Origin: Bifidobacterium oedipodis
Lineage (GTDB): Bacteria > Actinomycetota > Actinomycetes > Actinomycetales > Bifidobacteriaceae
DNA length: 64,000 nt
Direction of reading: 5' to 3'
Assembly (NCBI RefSeq): GCF_012932425.1
Contig: NZ_JAAIII010000005.1
Location: forward strand, 176,995 to 240,994
Shown piece by piece: positions 1 through 9,100 of the stretch; position 1 is the first letter of the stretch; the number at the start of each line of letters is the position of its first letter. A program made the position numbers and the translations under genes. The notes beneath the pieces are model-generated. The model made no database searches, had not been told where the DNA came from, and was given only the letters and a program-made list of their open reading frames with translations.

Positions 1-84
1 TATCCACAATGATGATGTATCGCCAGTGGCTAACGTCCGCAACTCTTTTCTGAACTCACCTATCGCGTTCGGTACATATACAAA

Positions 85-117
85 AATCCCTCGCCGCCAC
101 AACAGGAGTGAGGGATT
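85..117 (-). terminator. Hairpin terminator downstream of the FmdB-like gene
   Basis: Arms AATCCCTC (85-92) and GAGGGATT (110-117) pair perfectly around a 17-nt loop. The hairpin lies 58 bp past the stop of the minus-strand zinc-ribbon gene. No long T tract follows, so it may be a weak terminator. Confidence 0.55.
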
Positions 118-174
118 CAAGGCAAAGTTTCAATGCGGACGAATTGGCCCGCAGTGCTGTTGAACCAGCCGGTA

Positions 175-360
175 CTACTTACCGGACTTGTCAGTGCGAT
201 AGAAGCCGTGGCCCTTGAACTCGATCGGCACGGCAGAATACACCTTATGCACCTGCTCTTCGGAGCACTTCGGGCACACTGTAATGGCGTCGTCGGTAAA
301 GGACTGAACTTCGGTGAAGTCGTAGCCGCAGTTCTTGCAGCGGTAATGATACGTAGGCAA
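175..360 (-). CDS. FmdB-family zinc ribbon protein
   Basis: Small 61-residue protein that starts PTYHYRCKNCGYDF and carries two CxxC knuckles (CKNC and CPKC) about 19 residues apart. This is the putative regulatory FmdB-type zinc ribbon, whose biochemical role is not settled in the family. The start is placed at TTG 358-360 because GGAGG (minus strand, 367-371) lies 6 nt upstream and family members begin at exactly this residue; a longer frame reaching 426 would add 22 non-homologous residues. The next gene upstream, cyclo-ligase, is on the same strand with a gap of about 115 bp. The family call is firm and the function is unknown. Confidence 0.85.
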   Translation of the reverse strand: MPTYHYRCKNCGYDFTEVQSFTDDAITVCPKCSEEQVHKVYSAVPIEFKGHGFYRTDKSGK

Positions 361-475
361 CGGATTCCTCCAACAAGCTTGTTCGTAACGCACAGACTGG
401 GTTCGCCATGCCGTGCAACCGTTCATATCCTAGTCGCCACCCCGACACATTGTCGTGTCCAAACAAGCTGGCGGC

Positions 476-1120
476 TTAATGGGATGATAATGCGGATGGG
501 GTGGGTTGGTGTAGCCATGTGAAGCTGGTTGGTGTGAGTATGGCATCGGCGGGGACGTCGTGGGGTTCGGCAGGTAGGTTAAAATCCAAGACCTCCCACG
601 GCCAGCATATGGCGATCAGCGGGCAGCCAGGATTCCGCTCGGCAAGAGCGCGATCGTACCATCCGGCGCCACGGCCCAAACGGTATCCGCGCGGATCGAC
701 CGCCAGTGCTGGGGCAAATACTAAATCCGCTTGTGCCAAAGCCTGAGGATTGAGCAGGGGAGTATCTGGTTCGTCAGGACGTGCGCCATTGCCAGCTGCC
801 ACGTTGGTCTGTTGAAGTTGATCCAAGGAAGACAGTACGCTCCAACCGATGTCACGTCCGCTTCCCAATCGCGGAACCAGTACGCGGCAATTCTGATGCA
901 GCAGGAAGCCCAATAGCGGGCGGGTTTCGATTTCCGTGCCCATCGACACATAGGCGGCCACTGTTAGCGTGTGATTCTCCAATTCGGTGAAAGAGCTTGA
1001 TGCTAGCAAATCGTTCGGAAGCATCAGCGGCAGCTTGCCACCAGCGGCTTGCCTTTCTGCAGGCGTGGTGAGCTTGCGCCGTGCGAATGCCTGATGCCGC
1101 AACTGATCCTTCTGACTCAT
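476..1120 (-). CDS. 5-formyltetrahydrofolate cyclo-ligase
   Basis: A 214-residue MTHFS-type enzyme. It uses ATP to convert 5-formyl-THF to 5,10-methenyl-THF, recycling an inactive folate in the cytoplasm. Diagnostic segments are an N-terminal basic helix (HQAFARRKL), the central VPRLGSGRDIGW region, and the C-terminal VDPRGYRLGRGAGWYDRAL block, the family's nucleotide-binding signature. Length is normal for the family. The ATG at 1118-1120 has no Shine-Dalgarno; a perfect TATAAT (minus strand, 1128-1133) sits 7 nt upstream, so the mRNA is probably leaderless. It is transcribed toward the FmdB-like gene, a common actinobacterial neighbour. Confidence 0.9.
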   Translation of the reverse strand: MSQKDQLRHQAFARRKLTTPAERQAAGGKLPLMLPNDLLASSSFTELENHTLTVAAYVSMGTEIETRPLLGFLLHQNCRVLVPRLGSGRDIGWSVLSSLDQLQQTNVAAGNGARPDEPDTPLLNPQALAQADLVFAPALAVDPRGYRLGRGAGWYDRALAERNPGCPLIAICWPWEVLDFNLPAEPHDVPADAILTPTSFTWLHQPTPSALSSH

Positions 1121-1702
1121 GGTGACGATTATAAGGATCCTTGCACCACTCTACTGGTGCATTGCAACGTGTATATGCCGTTTGCGGCGCATTGTCGAGT
1201 TTGCGAAGAGCTATCTGAAGTGTGTATGCGGAAGCGTCAATGAGGGGTCAGAGTGGACAAGAAAACAGGCCAAGCGCATGCTATATGAGATATTCGCAAA
1301 ATACTCGGGGGTATGCGAAAGGGGTTTGCGACGCATTGCCAATGCTTGCATGACAGGTGAAACCCCCATGTAATTCACCCTATTTGGGGGCTTGCAGGCG
1401 CTGCGGCAGCGTAACTAGCGTGCGACTTTGTACAGAAGTATCCGCCCGATGGATACGAGAGAGACCGGTGACGAGGATGTACCTGCGGAGCCGGAGAAAG
1501 CGTGCGATCATGCAAAAACAGAAGACCCCCCCCCTATATGCTAAGGTCGTGGCTGCGCTGCTAATGGCCGGTGCAGGCGTACTGCTGCAGCGCAAGGCCG
1601 AAGTCGGTCACGCGACGGGAACCGCGGCCCATCATGCCCGGTAACCGAGGTAAATGTGAAGCAGGTCCAAGGCCAAATCGCAGTAAAACAAAGACAGTCC
1701 AC
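1121..1702. other. Intergenic stretch with no convincing gene
   Basis: The first part must hold the cyclo-ligase promoter. Reading frames here show no recognisable domain. A run of nine C residues (1526-1534) lies inside a short low-quality frame. The HTH gene downstream may begin as early as GTG 1571 or ATG 1634, but neither has a good ribosome binding site. Nothing else is seen. Confidence 0.4.
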
Positions 1703-2401
1703 ATGAGGACTAGTCCGACCAACAGAAGCCGTACCTTTACTCGTTCGGAGATGCGTTACCTGAAGATGCTTCCGGCGGTGGCAGGGGTAAGTGCCACCCG
1801 CATCACCTACAGCGACGAATTCCGCGACGAAGCCACACGCCGTTACTTGGCCGGCCAAAGTCCCGTACAAATCTTCCGCGAAGCCGGTCTCGACCCCAGC
1901 TTGGTCGGATACAAGCGTATCGAGCGTTCGTTTGCGCGATGGAAGGCGGCGGCGCGTTCGGGGGCATCCGGAACCCGAGCGGCCGGTACTGCCAGTTCGC
2001 CCGGCATCCAGCACACAAGCTCCGTCACAGCTGAACCCAGCATTGATTCCATGATCAGTTCCAGTAACAACACCGTGCCTAGTGCGATTGAACGAGCCTG
2101 GAATAACGCCGATCCCAAAGTGCGCGAGGCAATGGGAGAGCCAAAGACTGCGCGTGATGAGGATTCCCGCGACCATCTCATCGCTCGGCAAGCTCTGCGG
2201 ATTGCTGATTTGGAAAATCTGGTGGACAGGCTGTATCGGGAAATCGACGACTTACGCAAAGCTGGAGAGCGAACAGCCAAGGAGCGAACGGCCATCGAGC
2301 GCAAGACCAACGAGCGCAAGACAGGCGATTGTAAAGCCATCAATCACCGAGCCGTTGGTCGCAGCACGCGCAACAGCTCACAAAGCTTCCCACGCGGATG
2401 A
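1703..2401 (+). CDS. Helix-turn-helix domain protein, function unknown
   Basis: The N-terminal part reads RSEMRYLKMLPAV, then ITYSDEFRDEATRRYLAGQS and GLDPSLVGYKRIERSFARWK. This is an HTH of the transposase-OrfA/IS3-like type, in which the helix pair covers roughly the first 80 residues. A Ser/Ala/Thr-rich linker follows, then a highly charged coiled-coil-like tail (LENLVDRLYREIDDLRKAGERT) ending in a degenerate Lys/Arg/Glu/Thr repeat. No DDE transposase follows, so it may be a domesticated transposase-related DNA-binding protein. The start is uncertain (1571, 1634, 1703 and 1751 are all in frame, none with a clear Shine-Dalgarno). The stop lies about 55 bp before the acetyltransferase start. 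Confidence 0.55.
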   Translation: MRTSPTNRSRTFTRSEMRYLKMLPAVAGVSATRITYSDEFRDEATRRYLAGQSPVQIFREAGLDPSLVGYKRIERSFARWKAAARSGASGTRAAGTASSPGIQHTSSVTAEPSIDSMISSSNNTVPSAIERAWNNADPKVREAMGEPKTARDEDSRDHLIARQALRIADLENLVDRLYREIDDLRKAGERTAKERTAIERKTNERKTGDCKAINHRAVGRSTRNSSQSFPRG

Positions 2402-2455
2402 CCATATCCGAGCCATCCGCCCGCAATTCGCTGCGGCATGGCTACAATACCTTCC

Positions 2456-3151
2456 GTGTCAGTATTCCAGTCCATCAAAGAGGCCATCAGTCCCAGCAGT
2501 CGCAATGCCATTCGCCCGCCGAGGCTGAGCCATCCGGCGCTGCCCATTGTGTTGCGGCCGCTGACCCTCGACGATGCCGACGAGTGGAATGACGTGCGTT
2601 GGCGCAATAACGACTGGCTGGCACCTTGGGAATCCGGCGATCCCGCGCATGGCGGTCCCATCAGTTACAACCAGTGGGTGCAACGTCAGCGTCGCAACGA
2701 GCAACGCGGCACCGACGTGGTGTTTGCCATCGAATACCAGATGCATATCGTCGGTCAGATCTCATTGGGTGCGATTTGTTATGGTGCCATGCGCACCGGC
2801 ATCATCGGCTATTGGGTGGATCAGCAATACATTGGCCGCGGCTTCGCGCCCATGGCTGTGTGTTTATTGGCTGACTGGGCGCTCGGCGATCCGTTCGGCC
2901 CGGCCCTGCATCGTCTTGAAATCGCCATTCTGCCGGAAAATACGCGTTCCCTGGCCGTGGCGCGCAAGGTCGGCGCGCATCATGAGGGCTTGCGTGAACG
3001 ATATATGTACGTTAATGGCCGGTGGCGTGATCATGTCACGTTTGCACTCTTGGCAGAGGATCTGCGTGAAGGTTTCTGCGCGCGTCTGGCCGCGAGCCGC
3101 GCCGAAAGCGGCGTGGCGCAACGGCTGCGGCCCGACACGCCCGAAGCATAA
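2456..3151 (+). CDS. GNAT acetyltransferase, RimJ/RimL type
   Basis: Acetyl-CoA-dependent N-acyltransferase of the RimJ/RimL group, which acetylates protein alpha-amino groups such as ribosomal S5 or other substrates. It shows IVLRPLTLDDADEW at the start of the fold, GIIGYWVDQQYIGRGFA as the beta4/acetyl-CoA loop (near residue 115) and the ILPENTRSLAVARKVGA helix. The start chosen is GTG 2456: TACAAT (2443-2448) ends 7 nt upstream and matches the leaderless pattern, whereas ATG 2438 would overlap that -10 box. The acetyltransferase lies upstream of the membrane protein at 3190, a pairing also seen near moaB-rimJ in other Actinobacteria. The substrate is unknown. Confidence 0.8.
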   Translation: MSVFQSIKEAISPSSRNAIRPPRLSHPALPIVLRPLTLDDADEWNDVRWRNNDWLAPWESGDPAHGGPISYNQWVQRQRRNEQRGTDVVFAIEYQMHIVGQISLGAICYGAMRTGIIGYWVDQQYIGRGFAPMAVCLLADWALGDPFGPALHRLEIAILPENTRSLAVARKVGAHHEGLRERYMYVNGRWRDHVTFALLAEDLREGFCARLAASRAESGVAQRLRPDTPEA

Positions 3152-3189
3152 GACTTCAGTTCGTCAATGAGTCTCCTATTCTTATCACT

Positions 3190-4449
3190 ATGGGTTACGA
3201 ATCACTAAGCACTATTGTCGTGCTGGTGATTGTGGCGATGGTCATTGCCATTTGGCTGCCTGTGCGCACGTCGAACGGCATGAAACGCGTGGCCGAGCAT
3301 CGGCAGGATCGTTACTCGCCTTCGCTGCACATCGTTGAGGTGCAGGATGGCAGTCGATTCGGAGATGCGAAGCCGCATCAGGCGAAAGGGGCAGCAGTGC
3401 CAGCATCATCAACGTCAGCGAAGCTGACTGAGGAGCACATTGCACATGTGCGCAAACTGCGCCGTGCGGCCGTGCGTCGTCGCCAGATTATCGCCGGCAG
3501 TCTGTTGGCAGTGACTGCGATAGTACTTGTCATCGCCGTCCCGTTGCATTTCAGCCTCTGGTTCGCGCTGATTCCGTTCGCTTTGCTGATCGCAGTGCTG
3601 GTGATGGGTGTGCGCGCCTCGCGGCAGGCCCGCGAATGGGAGCGCCGAGTTGCACGCTATGAGCGCAGCCGCAGGAAGACTGCGAAAGCCGTTGCTGCCC
3701 ATAAGGAGCGCTTGAAGCAAGCACAGGCGGCCAAGGCTATTGCGACTGCCGAATCCGAGAACGTCCAGCATGTTGACGATGATGCCTCCACCGAAGTGTT
3801 GGAGCAGCGCCAGATTCGTCGTGCGCTGCATGATGCCGAAGTTGAGGCTGCTAAAGCCAAAGCGTTGCGTGCCGCCGCTGCTAAGGCCGAGCAGGCCGGT
3901 GAACAGGCGGCAGATGCTCAGCCCGTTGCTGCCGCCGTTGCCGAACCGGCACAGGAACATAGCGAGGCCGAGGCTGCGACGCATCATAGTGTTGAACCGT
4001 CGTTGACCGTGCGCGATGAGCGCGATGCCACATCCGAGCTGGCAACCGTGCATCCGGCGCGTCCTTTGGAATCTTCTCTGGATCTCATCTCCTTCTCGCT
4101 GGGCTCAGCGCCGGAGAGCTTGGAAATCAAGTCGACTCGTCAGGTGGCCAAGGCTGAGCCTGTGGCACCGCAGGTCGCTGAACAGCTGATTGATGAGGCT
4201 AAGGCTGTTAAGGCCGCCGATGATGCGCAGGCAGCTGCCAAGGCCGCTGTGGAAGCCGCTGCGGCTATTGCCGATGCCGCGGATGGTGTGAGTATTGCGG
4301 CTGATTCCAATGCCACTGCCGTTCCCGATGTGACTGATGCGGATGCTTTCCACAAGCAGGAATCGCAGGCTGATGTTGAGGCTCCGGCTGCTACATCCGA
4401 CTCGCTGGGTGCGGGTCTGGCCGGCATTCTTTCCCGTCGCGGCAACTGA
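3190..4449 (+). CDS. Ala/Glu-rich membrane protein downstream of rimJ-like gene
   Basis: A 419-residue protein. It has an N-terminal hydrophobic segment (about residues 7-24), a basic and Ser/Ala-rich linker, and two adjacent membrane spans (about 103-147, separated by HFSLWF). A long charged coiled-coil-like tail follows (YERSRRKTAKAVAAHKERLK onward), then an Ala/Glu/Asp-rich low-complexity region to residue 419. Topology and position after a RimJ-like gene resemble an actinobacterial membrane-protein family that includes the septation factor SepX; this is by layout, not by a proven match. TATTCT (3177-3182) ends 7 nt before the ATG with no Shine-Dalgarno. Function is unknown; a role at the septum or envelope is inference. 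Confidence 0.7.
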   Translation: MGYESLSTIVVLVIVAMVIAIWLPVRTSNGMKRVAEHRQDRYSPSLHIVEVQDGSRFGDAKPHQAKGAAVPASSTSAKLTEEHIAHVRKLRRAAVRRRQIIAGSLLAVTAIVLVIAVPLHFSLWFALIPFALLIAVLVMGVRASRQAREWERRVARYERSRRKTAKAVAAHKERLKQAQAAKAIATAESENVQHVDDDASTEVLEQRQIRRALHDAEVEAAKAKALRAAAAKAEQAGEQAADAQPVAAAVAEPAQEHSEAEAATHHSVEPSLTVRDERDATSELATVHPARPLESSLDLISFSLGSAPESLEIKSTRQVAKAEPVAPQVAEQLIDEAKAVKAADDAQAAAKAAVEAAAAIADAADGVSIAADSNATAVPDVTDADAFHKQESQADVEAPAATSDSLGAGLAGILSRRGN

Positions 4450-4512
4450 TCGGCGAATCAGTTGATTCGCGTGTGCCGAAGTCGGCTATTCGCCATGATT
4501 TCTCTCACAGCG

Positions 4513-4539
4513 TTAGCACTCGAGTTGGCAGAGTGCTAA
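4513..4539. promoter_or_regulatory. CIRCE element, HrcA operator of groES
   Basis: Perfect match to the CIRCE consensus: TTAGCACTC (4513-4521), 9-nt spacer, GAGTGCTAA (4531-4539). HrcA binds this dyad to repress class I heat-shock genes. It overlaps the likely groES promoter: TTGGCA (4525-4530) lies inside the CIRCE spacer and TACCAT (4549-4554) is 18 bp further on. Confidence 0.95.
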
Positions 4540-4554
4540 CAATCGCGCTACCAT
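4525..4554 (+). promoter_or_regulatory. Putative groES promoter
   Basis: A TTGGCA -35 and TACCAT -10 with 18 bp spacing. The whole spacer carries the right arm of CIRCE, so HrcA binding would block RNA polymerase directly. The leader is about 95 nt. Confidence 0.5.
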
Positions 4555-4653
4555 AAGTCCTAGCGCAAAGGGACAACGCAAGTGATCGTCAGCCTCTTGA
4601 GGCGTTCTGGCGCGGCATTAACGAACTCACGAGTAGATACGAGGTGACCCACA

Positions 4654-4947
4654 GTGTCGATCAAGCTCACACCGTTGGAAGATAAGATCATCGTCAAGCA
4701 GGCCGAGGCCCAGACCCAGACCGCTTCCGGTCTGTACATTCCGGACAACGCCAAGGAGAAGCCGCAGCAGGGTGAAGTCCTGGCCGTTGGCCCGGGCCGT
4801 CGCGACGACAAGGGCGAGCGCATCCCGATGGACGTCAAGGTCGGCGACAAGGTGCTGTACTCCAAGTACGGCGGCACCGAAGTGCACTACGAGGGTGAGG
4901 ATTACCTCATCATCGGTGCCCGTGACGTGCTCGCCATCCTTGGCTGA
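4654..4947 (+). CDS. groES: Co-chaperonin GroES
   Basis: A 97-residue cap of the GroEL folding chamber, forming a heptameric lid. It starts [20 protein letters not shown] and has the mobile loop [15 protein letters not shown] (about residues 23-37), then [35 protein letters not shown] and a final [15 protein letters not shown] strand. The start is GTG 4654, preceded by GAGGTGA (4639-4645). It stands alone, without groEL beside it, which is usual in many Actinobacteria where groEL is unlinked. Heat-shock control by HrcA is predicted from the CIRCE element. Confidence 0.96.
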   Translation: MSIKLTPLEDKIIVKQAEAQTQTASGLYIPDNAKEKPQQGEVLAVGPGRRDDKGERIPMDVKVGDKVLYSKYGGTEVHYEGEDYLIIGARDVLAILG

Positions 4948-4970
4948 TTCGCGCATCACAGGAATTGTTG

Positions 4971-5004
4971 CAAAGCCCCGGTTGCAGACGCAGCCGGGGC
5001 TTTG
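4971..5004 (+). terminator. groES terminator
   Basis: CAAAGCCCCGG (4971-4981) pairs perfectly with CCGGGGCTTTG (4994-5004) around a 12-nt loop, 24 bp past the groES stop. Confidence 0.8.
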
Positions 5005-5145
5005 CTGTACCCAAAACCGGTATGCCATGCGCCGCAGGCATGGCATAACCACGGTTCCATGCATTTGAGTGTCGCACTGCCGAACACGTACACTGGCATG
5101 TGGAGAGGGAGCTTACGAAGGGGACCCCTGACGAAAGAGGCTGTT

Positions 5146-6090
5146 ATGACCGCCACATCCGACGCATTGGTGCGTATCGCAGACGCGCTTGAAACCGCTT
5201 TGGCCTGCTCACGCGAAGTTATTGACGTTGCCGTGACCACATTCGCTGCTGGCGGTCACCTGCTGCTGGAAGACGTACCCGGCGTTGGCAAAACTACGCT
5301 GGCTCGTGCCATGAGCCGCGCTATCGGCGGCGAATCCCACCGTATCCAATTCACTCCGGACATGCTGCCCAGCGATCTGACCGGTGTCAACATCTACTCG
5401 CAGAACACCGGGCGTTTCGAATTCCATCCAGGTCCGCTATTTGCCAATATCGTCATCGCCGACGAAATCAACCGTGCCAATCCCAAAACCCAGTCGGCCA
5501 TGCTGGAAGCCATGAACGAAGGGCAAATCAGCGTGGACGGCGAAACCTACCCACTGCCCGACCCCTATTTTGTCGTCGCCACACAGAATCCAATCGAACT
5601 GGAAGGCACTTATCCACTGCCCGAAGCACAGCTTGACCGTTTCATGGCCTGCACCAGCTTCGGCTACCCAACCTACGACGCCGAAAAAACCATGCTGACC
5701 GCAACCGACTGGGCCAACCCAGTTGAACGGTTGGATCAAATCTGCGAAGTCAGCCAGGCTGCCGATATACGCGCCGCTGTGCGTAAGGTAACGCTCTCCG
5801 ACGCTGTGGCGGCCTATATCGCAACATTGGTGCGTGCCACCCGCAACCATGATGGCATTCGCTATGGTGCTTCGCCTCGCGCCAGCCTGTATTTGGCGGC
5901 TATGGCACGTGCCCGTGCCTTCATCGCCGGCCGCGACTATGTGTTGCCCGATGACGTGTCTGCGCTCGCCGTGCCCGTGCTCGCCCACCGACTGGTATTG
6001 GACGATGCCGGCTTCGGCTCTGCGACTCTTGATCGCTCGCGCGCCTTGATCGCCGACATCGTAGCTGCCACCGCCGTGCCGCGTGCGTAA
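5146..6090 (+). CDS. MoxR-family AAA+ ATPase
   Basis: A 314-residue MoxR-type AAA+ chaperone. Walker A is PGVGKTTLA (about 45-53) and Walker B IVIADEINR (102-110), followed by the MoxR block ANPKTQSAMLEAMNEGQISV and sensor motif VVATQNPIELEGTYPLPEAQ. Such ATPases remodel or activate partner proteins and usually sit beside DUF58 and transglutaminase or VWA genes, as here. ATG 5146 has AGAGG 5 nt upstream; the longer upstream frame would give a non-homologous N-terminus. The next gene starts 11 bp after the stop, so the two form one transcription unit. The physiological substrate is unknown. Confidence 0.92.
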   Translation: MTATSDALVRIADALETALACSREVIDVAVTTFAAGGHLLLEDVPGVGKTTLARAMSRAIGGESHRIQFTPDMLPSDLTGVNIYSQNTGRFEFHPGPLFANIVIADEINRANPKTQSAMLEAMNEGQISVDGETYPLPDPYFVVATQNPIELEGTYPLPEAQLDRFMACTSFGYPTYDAEKTMLTATDWANPVERLDQICEVSQAADIRAAVRKVTLSDAVAAYIATLVRATRNHDGIRYGASPRASLYLAAMARARAFIAGRDYVLPDDVSALAVPVLAHRLVLDDAGFGSATLDRSRALIADIVAATAVPRA

Positions 6091-6101
6091 AGGCGAACGC
6101 C

Positions 6102-9100
6102 ATGAGCGAAAGCAAGCCTGTTCAACCCATGCGGCGCATACGTCGGATACGCAGCATCATGCGCAGGCCAGCCCGACATTTCTGCAAGCTTGGTGTGATT
6201 CGACCCACCGTCGGCGCATTGGTGCTGCTCGCGATCGGTGCGGGACTGTGCTACGGCGGTCTGTTGCTGGACGATCGCACGCTGATGGCTGCCACCGTGG
6301 CCATTGTGGCGCTGCTGGTGCTCAGTATCATCATCGTCGCCTTGCAATGGTTCGGACTGCTTGTTATTGGTTCCAAAGCGCGCATTGTCGCGCAAAGTGA
6401 GCAACGCGATCAGCAAGGCCATGTGGTAGGCCGTATTGTCGGCGATTTGCCGCAACAGCGCGGCCTGTATGTGCGCGTGAGCAATGTGGTGCGTTGGAAG
6501 TCACCATTCGGTCTGATAGCCGCGCGACGCGTAATACCTGCGCAATCGGAAACATTGCTATTGCCCGTGCCTGATAACACCAGCCAGACCGGTGTTTCAG
6601 CTGTGGACAAGCGCAGTGCCGGCGCCGACCAGTCGGAACATTCCGGAGGTGTGCGCGCCTACGCTCCCGGAGACCCGCTCAAACTGATAGCATGGCGGCA
6701 CACCGCACACCGAGGCGAACTCATGACCCGCGAATCCAGTCGCGATGTGCGTGCCACAGCCTTGCTTGTGCTCAACACCCATAATCTGCGCGTAGACCAG
6801 CTCGACAGTGCCGTTCGCGCACTGCTGCCATGCGCACAAGCCGTCGGTGCCAGCCGATCCGAACGGTTGGTTATTACCGATGGCACGCAAACCCATGAGG
6901 GGCTTGAAGCGGTTGAACGATTCCTTGCCGCCGCTCAGCCGCAAACGTATCAGTACGACCAGCAGGGCCAGCAAGTTCAGCAGACTCATCAACCCCAGAA
7001 GGCTCAGTCGCAGCCATCGCAGCCGCAGCAACGGTCACAATCGCAGCAATCACATCAGCCGCAGCAGAGCGACATAACCCGCGCTGCCGCCTCAATCAGC
7101 CGTATCGTCCTGCAAACACAAGGGCCCGTGCGCGTGCTGGTATGCGACGCCGCGGATTCCAACGAACTGCTTGCCGCGCTCAAACACACCCCGATCGCGC
7201 AGCGAATCATCGAACTTGCCCCAACGCCACCGGCCGAGCCGGACGAATTACGCCGCATCGGGCTGTTCCCCGAAACAACGCCTGCCGTCGGCAATCTCAA
7301 GCTCAACAGCCTTGCCCGTACAGCCACAGAGGCAACAGCGGCAATCCCCGCGACCGCATCCACAACAGTCGGCACAGCAGCCAGCACAGCAGGCGTCGCA
7401 ACAATCGGTACGCTAGGTCAACGTCTTGCCGGTGCCCTAGCCCTGCTGACGATGTTCGCCATGACGCTCGACGGTCTCGCCGGCATGGTGTCCGTCGACG
7501 GCCTATGGTTCCGTTTTGCGGCGGTACTGCTGGCGCTCGCCGCCCTCGGCACTGCTGTGCCATCCCGCGCAAGCAGTTGTAAGAAGAAGCGCACCCTTAT
7601 CACCCGTATACTGTCTCCAGCCACGCTGCGTCTGCTGGGCTACATCATCGCCACGCTGATCGCTGCGGCCGCGCTAATTACCCTCCGTGTGTACGTCATC
7701 ACCGGAAACTGGCTATTTCGTATGCCCATGGTGTGCGACGGCAGCCCGCAGACGGAAACTGACGGTGTCGTCGTATGCGACACCTTGGTCAGAGCCGACC
7801 CATGGGCCACCGTATCGCAAGCATTCGAACGCGGCTTCGACCAGCTCAACCTGCAATTGCCGCCATTAGACGTATCCGAATACAGCGATATCGTGCTCAT
7901 CGTATGCGCGGCGGCGCTCGCCATCGTTATCCGCTGCCTGCTGACGTGGCGTTTCGCGATTCCCTTCATGGCCCTGCTGCCCGTGGTCGCTCTTGCTGCC
8001 GACTATGCCTTCGTGGGTCACCGTGTGCCGCTGTGGGGCATCGGCCTGATCGCCTGCGCGTTCCCACTGGCGCTCTGGAGCGCCCAAACTGTGACGCATC
8101 ACAGCCTGCCGAAGTTCCGACGATTCGCGCTGCTTGCCGCCGCGCCGCCACTGGTCGCGTCCGTGCTTGCCGCCGCCGTCACGATGCCGCTGGTCGCCCC
8201 CGCAACAAGCCTGGCCTATAGCATTCCGCTATCCATAGGAGAGGGCGGCGGCATGTTCTCGTCGAACACCGTCAGCCCGATGATCGATCTCAAACGCAAC
8301 ATTCTTGCCGGATCCGACTCCACAGTGCTGGAATACCAGGCCAGCAGGCGCCTATACCTGCGCATGACCACACTCGATGACTTCGACGGCGACACATGGG
8401 GCTACGACAAGCAGTTCGCCCTTGACGCCGGGCTATATGGTTCAGGCATCCGATTGGGGCGAAACGACGACGAGGATCTCACCTATGAGCAGCGCGCCAG
8501 TTGGGGGCCGTTGGATGTGTATATGGATGAGCTTGGCTACAGCGGCTACGACGTATCCACCGCCAACGAGAATACGTTGGAACGATTCATGGCAAGCGCC
8601 AATGTTGACATCACCTCCCTGCATTCGCGATTCCTGCCGGTTCCTGGCAACGTACGATGGATGAGCGGCATGGGCAGCGACTGGCTGGCCTACCAGGATG
8701 GCACCGTGTACAATCGCTCCACCGGCACGTCCGACGACACCTCGTACTCGGTGTACGCTTCCGGCGTCGATCCCATCACATCGGACTCAGGTTTTGACCA
8801 GTTGAATCTCATCAACGACGCCCACAACAGAATCGTCAGCCAACAACAGGCCGACGAAAGTGATGCGCAGCGTTGGAACGAAGCGCGTCGCACCGTCGAA
8901 AGCAACGGACTGGGCATGATACGTAACGATTACGTCATCATCCCCATCGACTACAGCCTGCAAGACAGCACCGTCACTACGCGTAGCGGCCAGGTGCTGG
9001 GACGAGCCTCCGGCGGCGGAAGCATTGGTTCGGGAAGCGATTCGGTGGATATGCCCGGCGAAATCCGATTCGACGGCACAGTCGCGGAACAGTTGGGCCT

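Noticed and set aside
1526..1534. Nine-C homopolymer as a phase-variation switch
   Set aside because: It lies in a short frame without a domain; changing its length by one does not join it to the HTH gene because a stop (1562-1564) intervenes in that frame.
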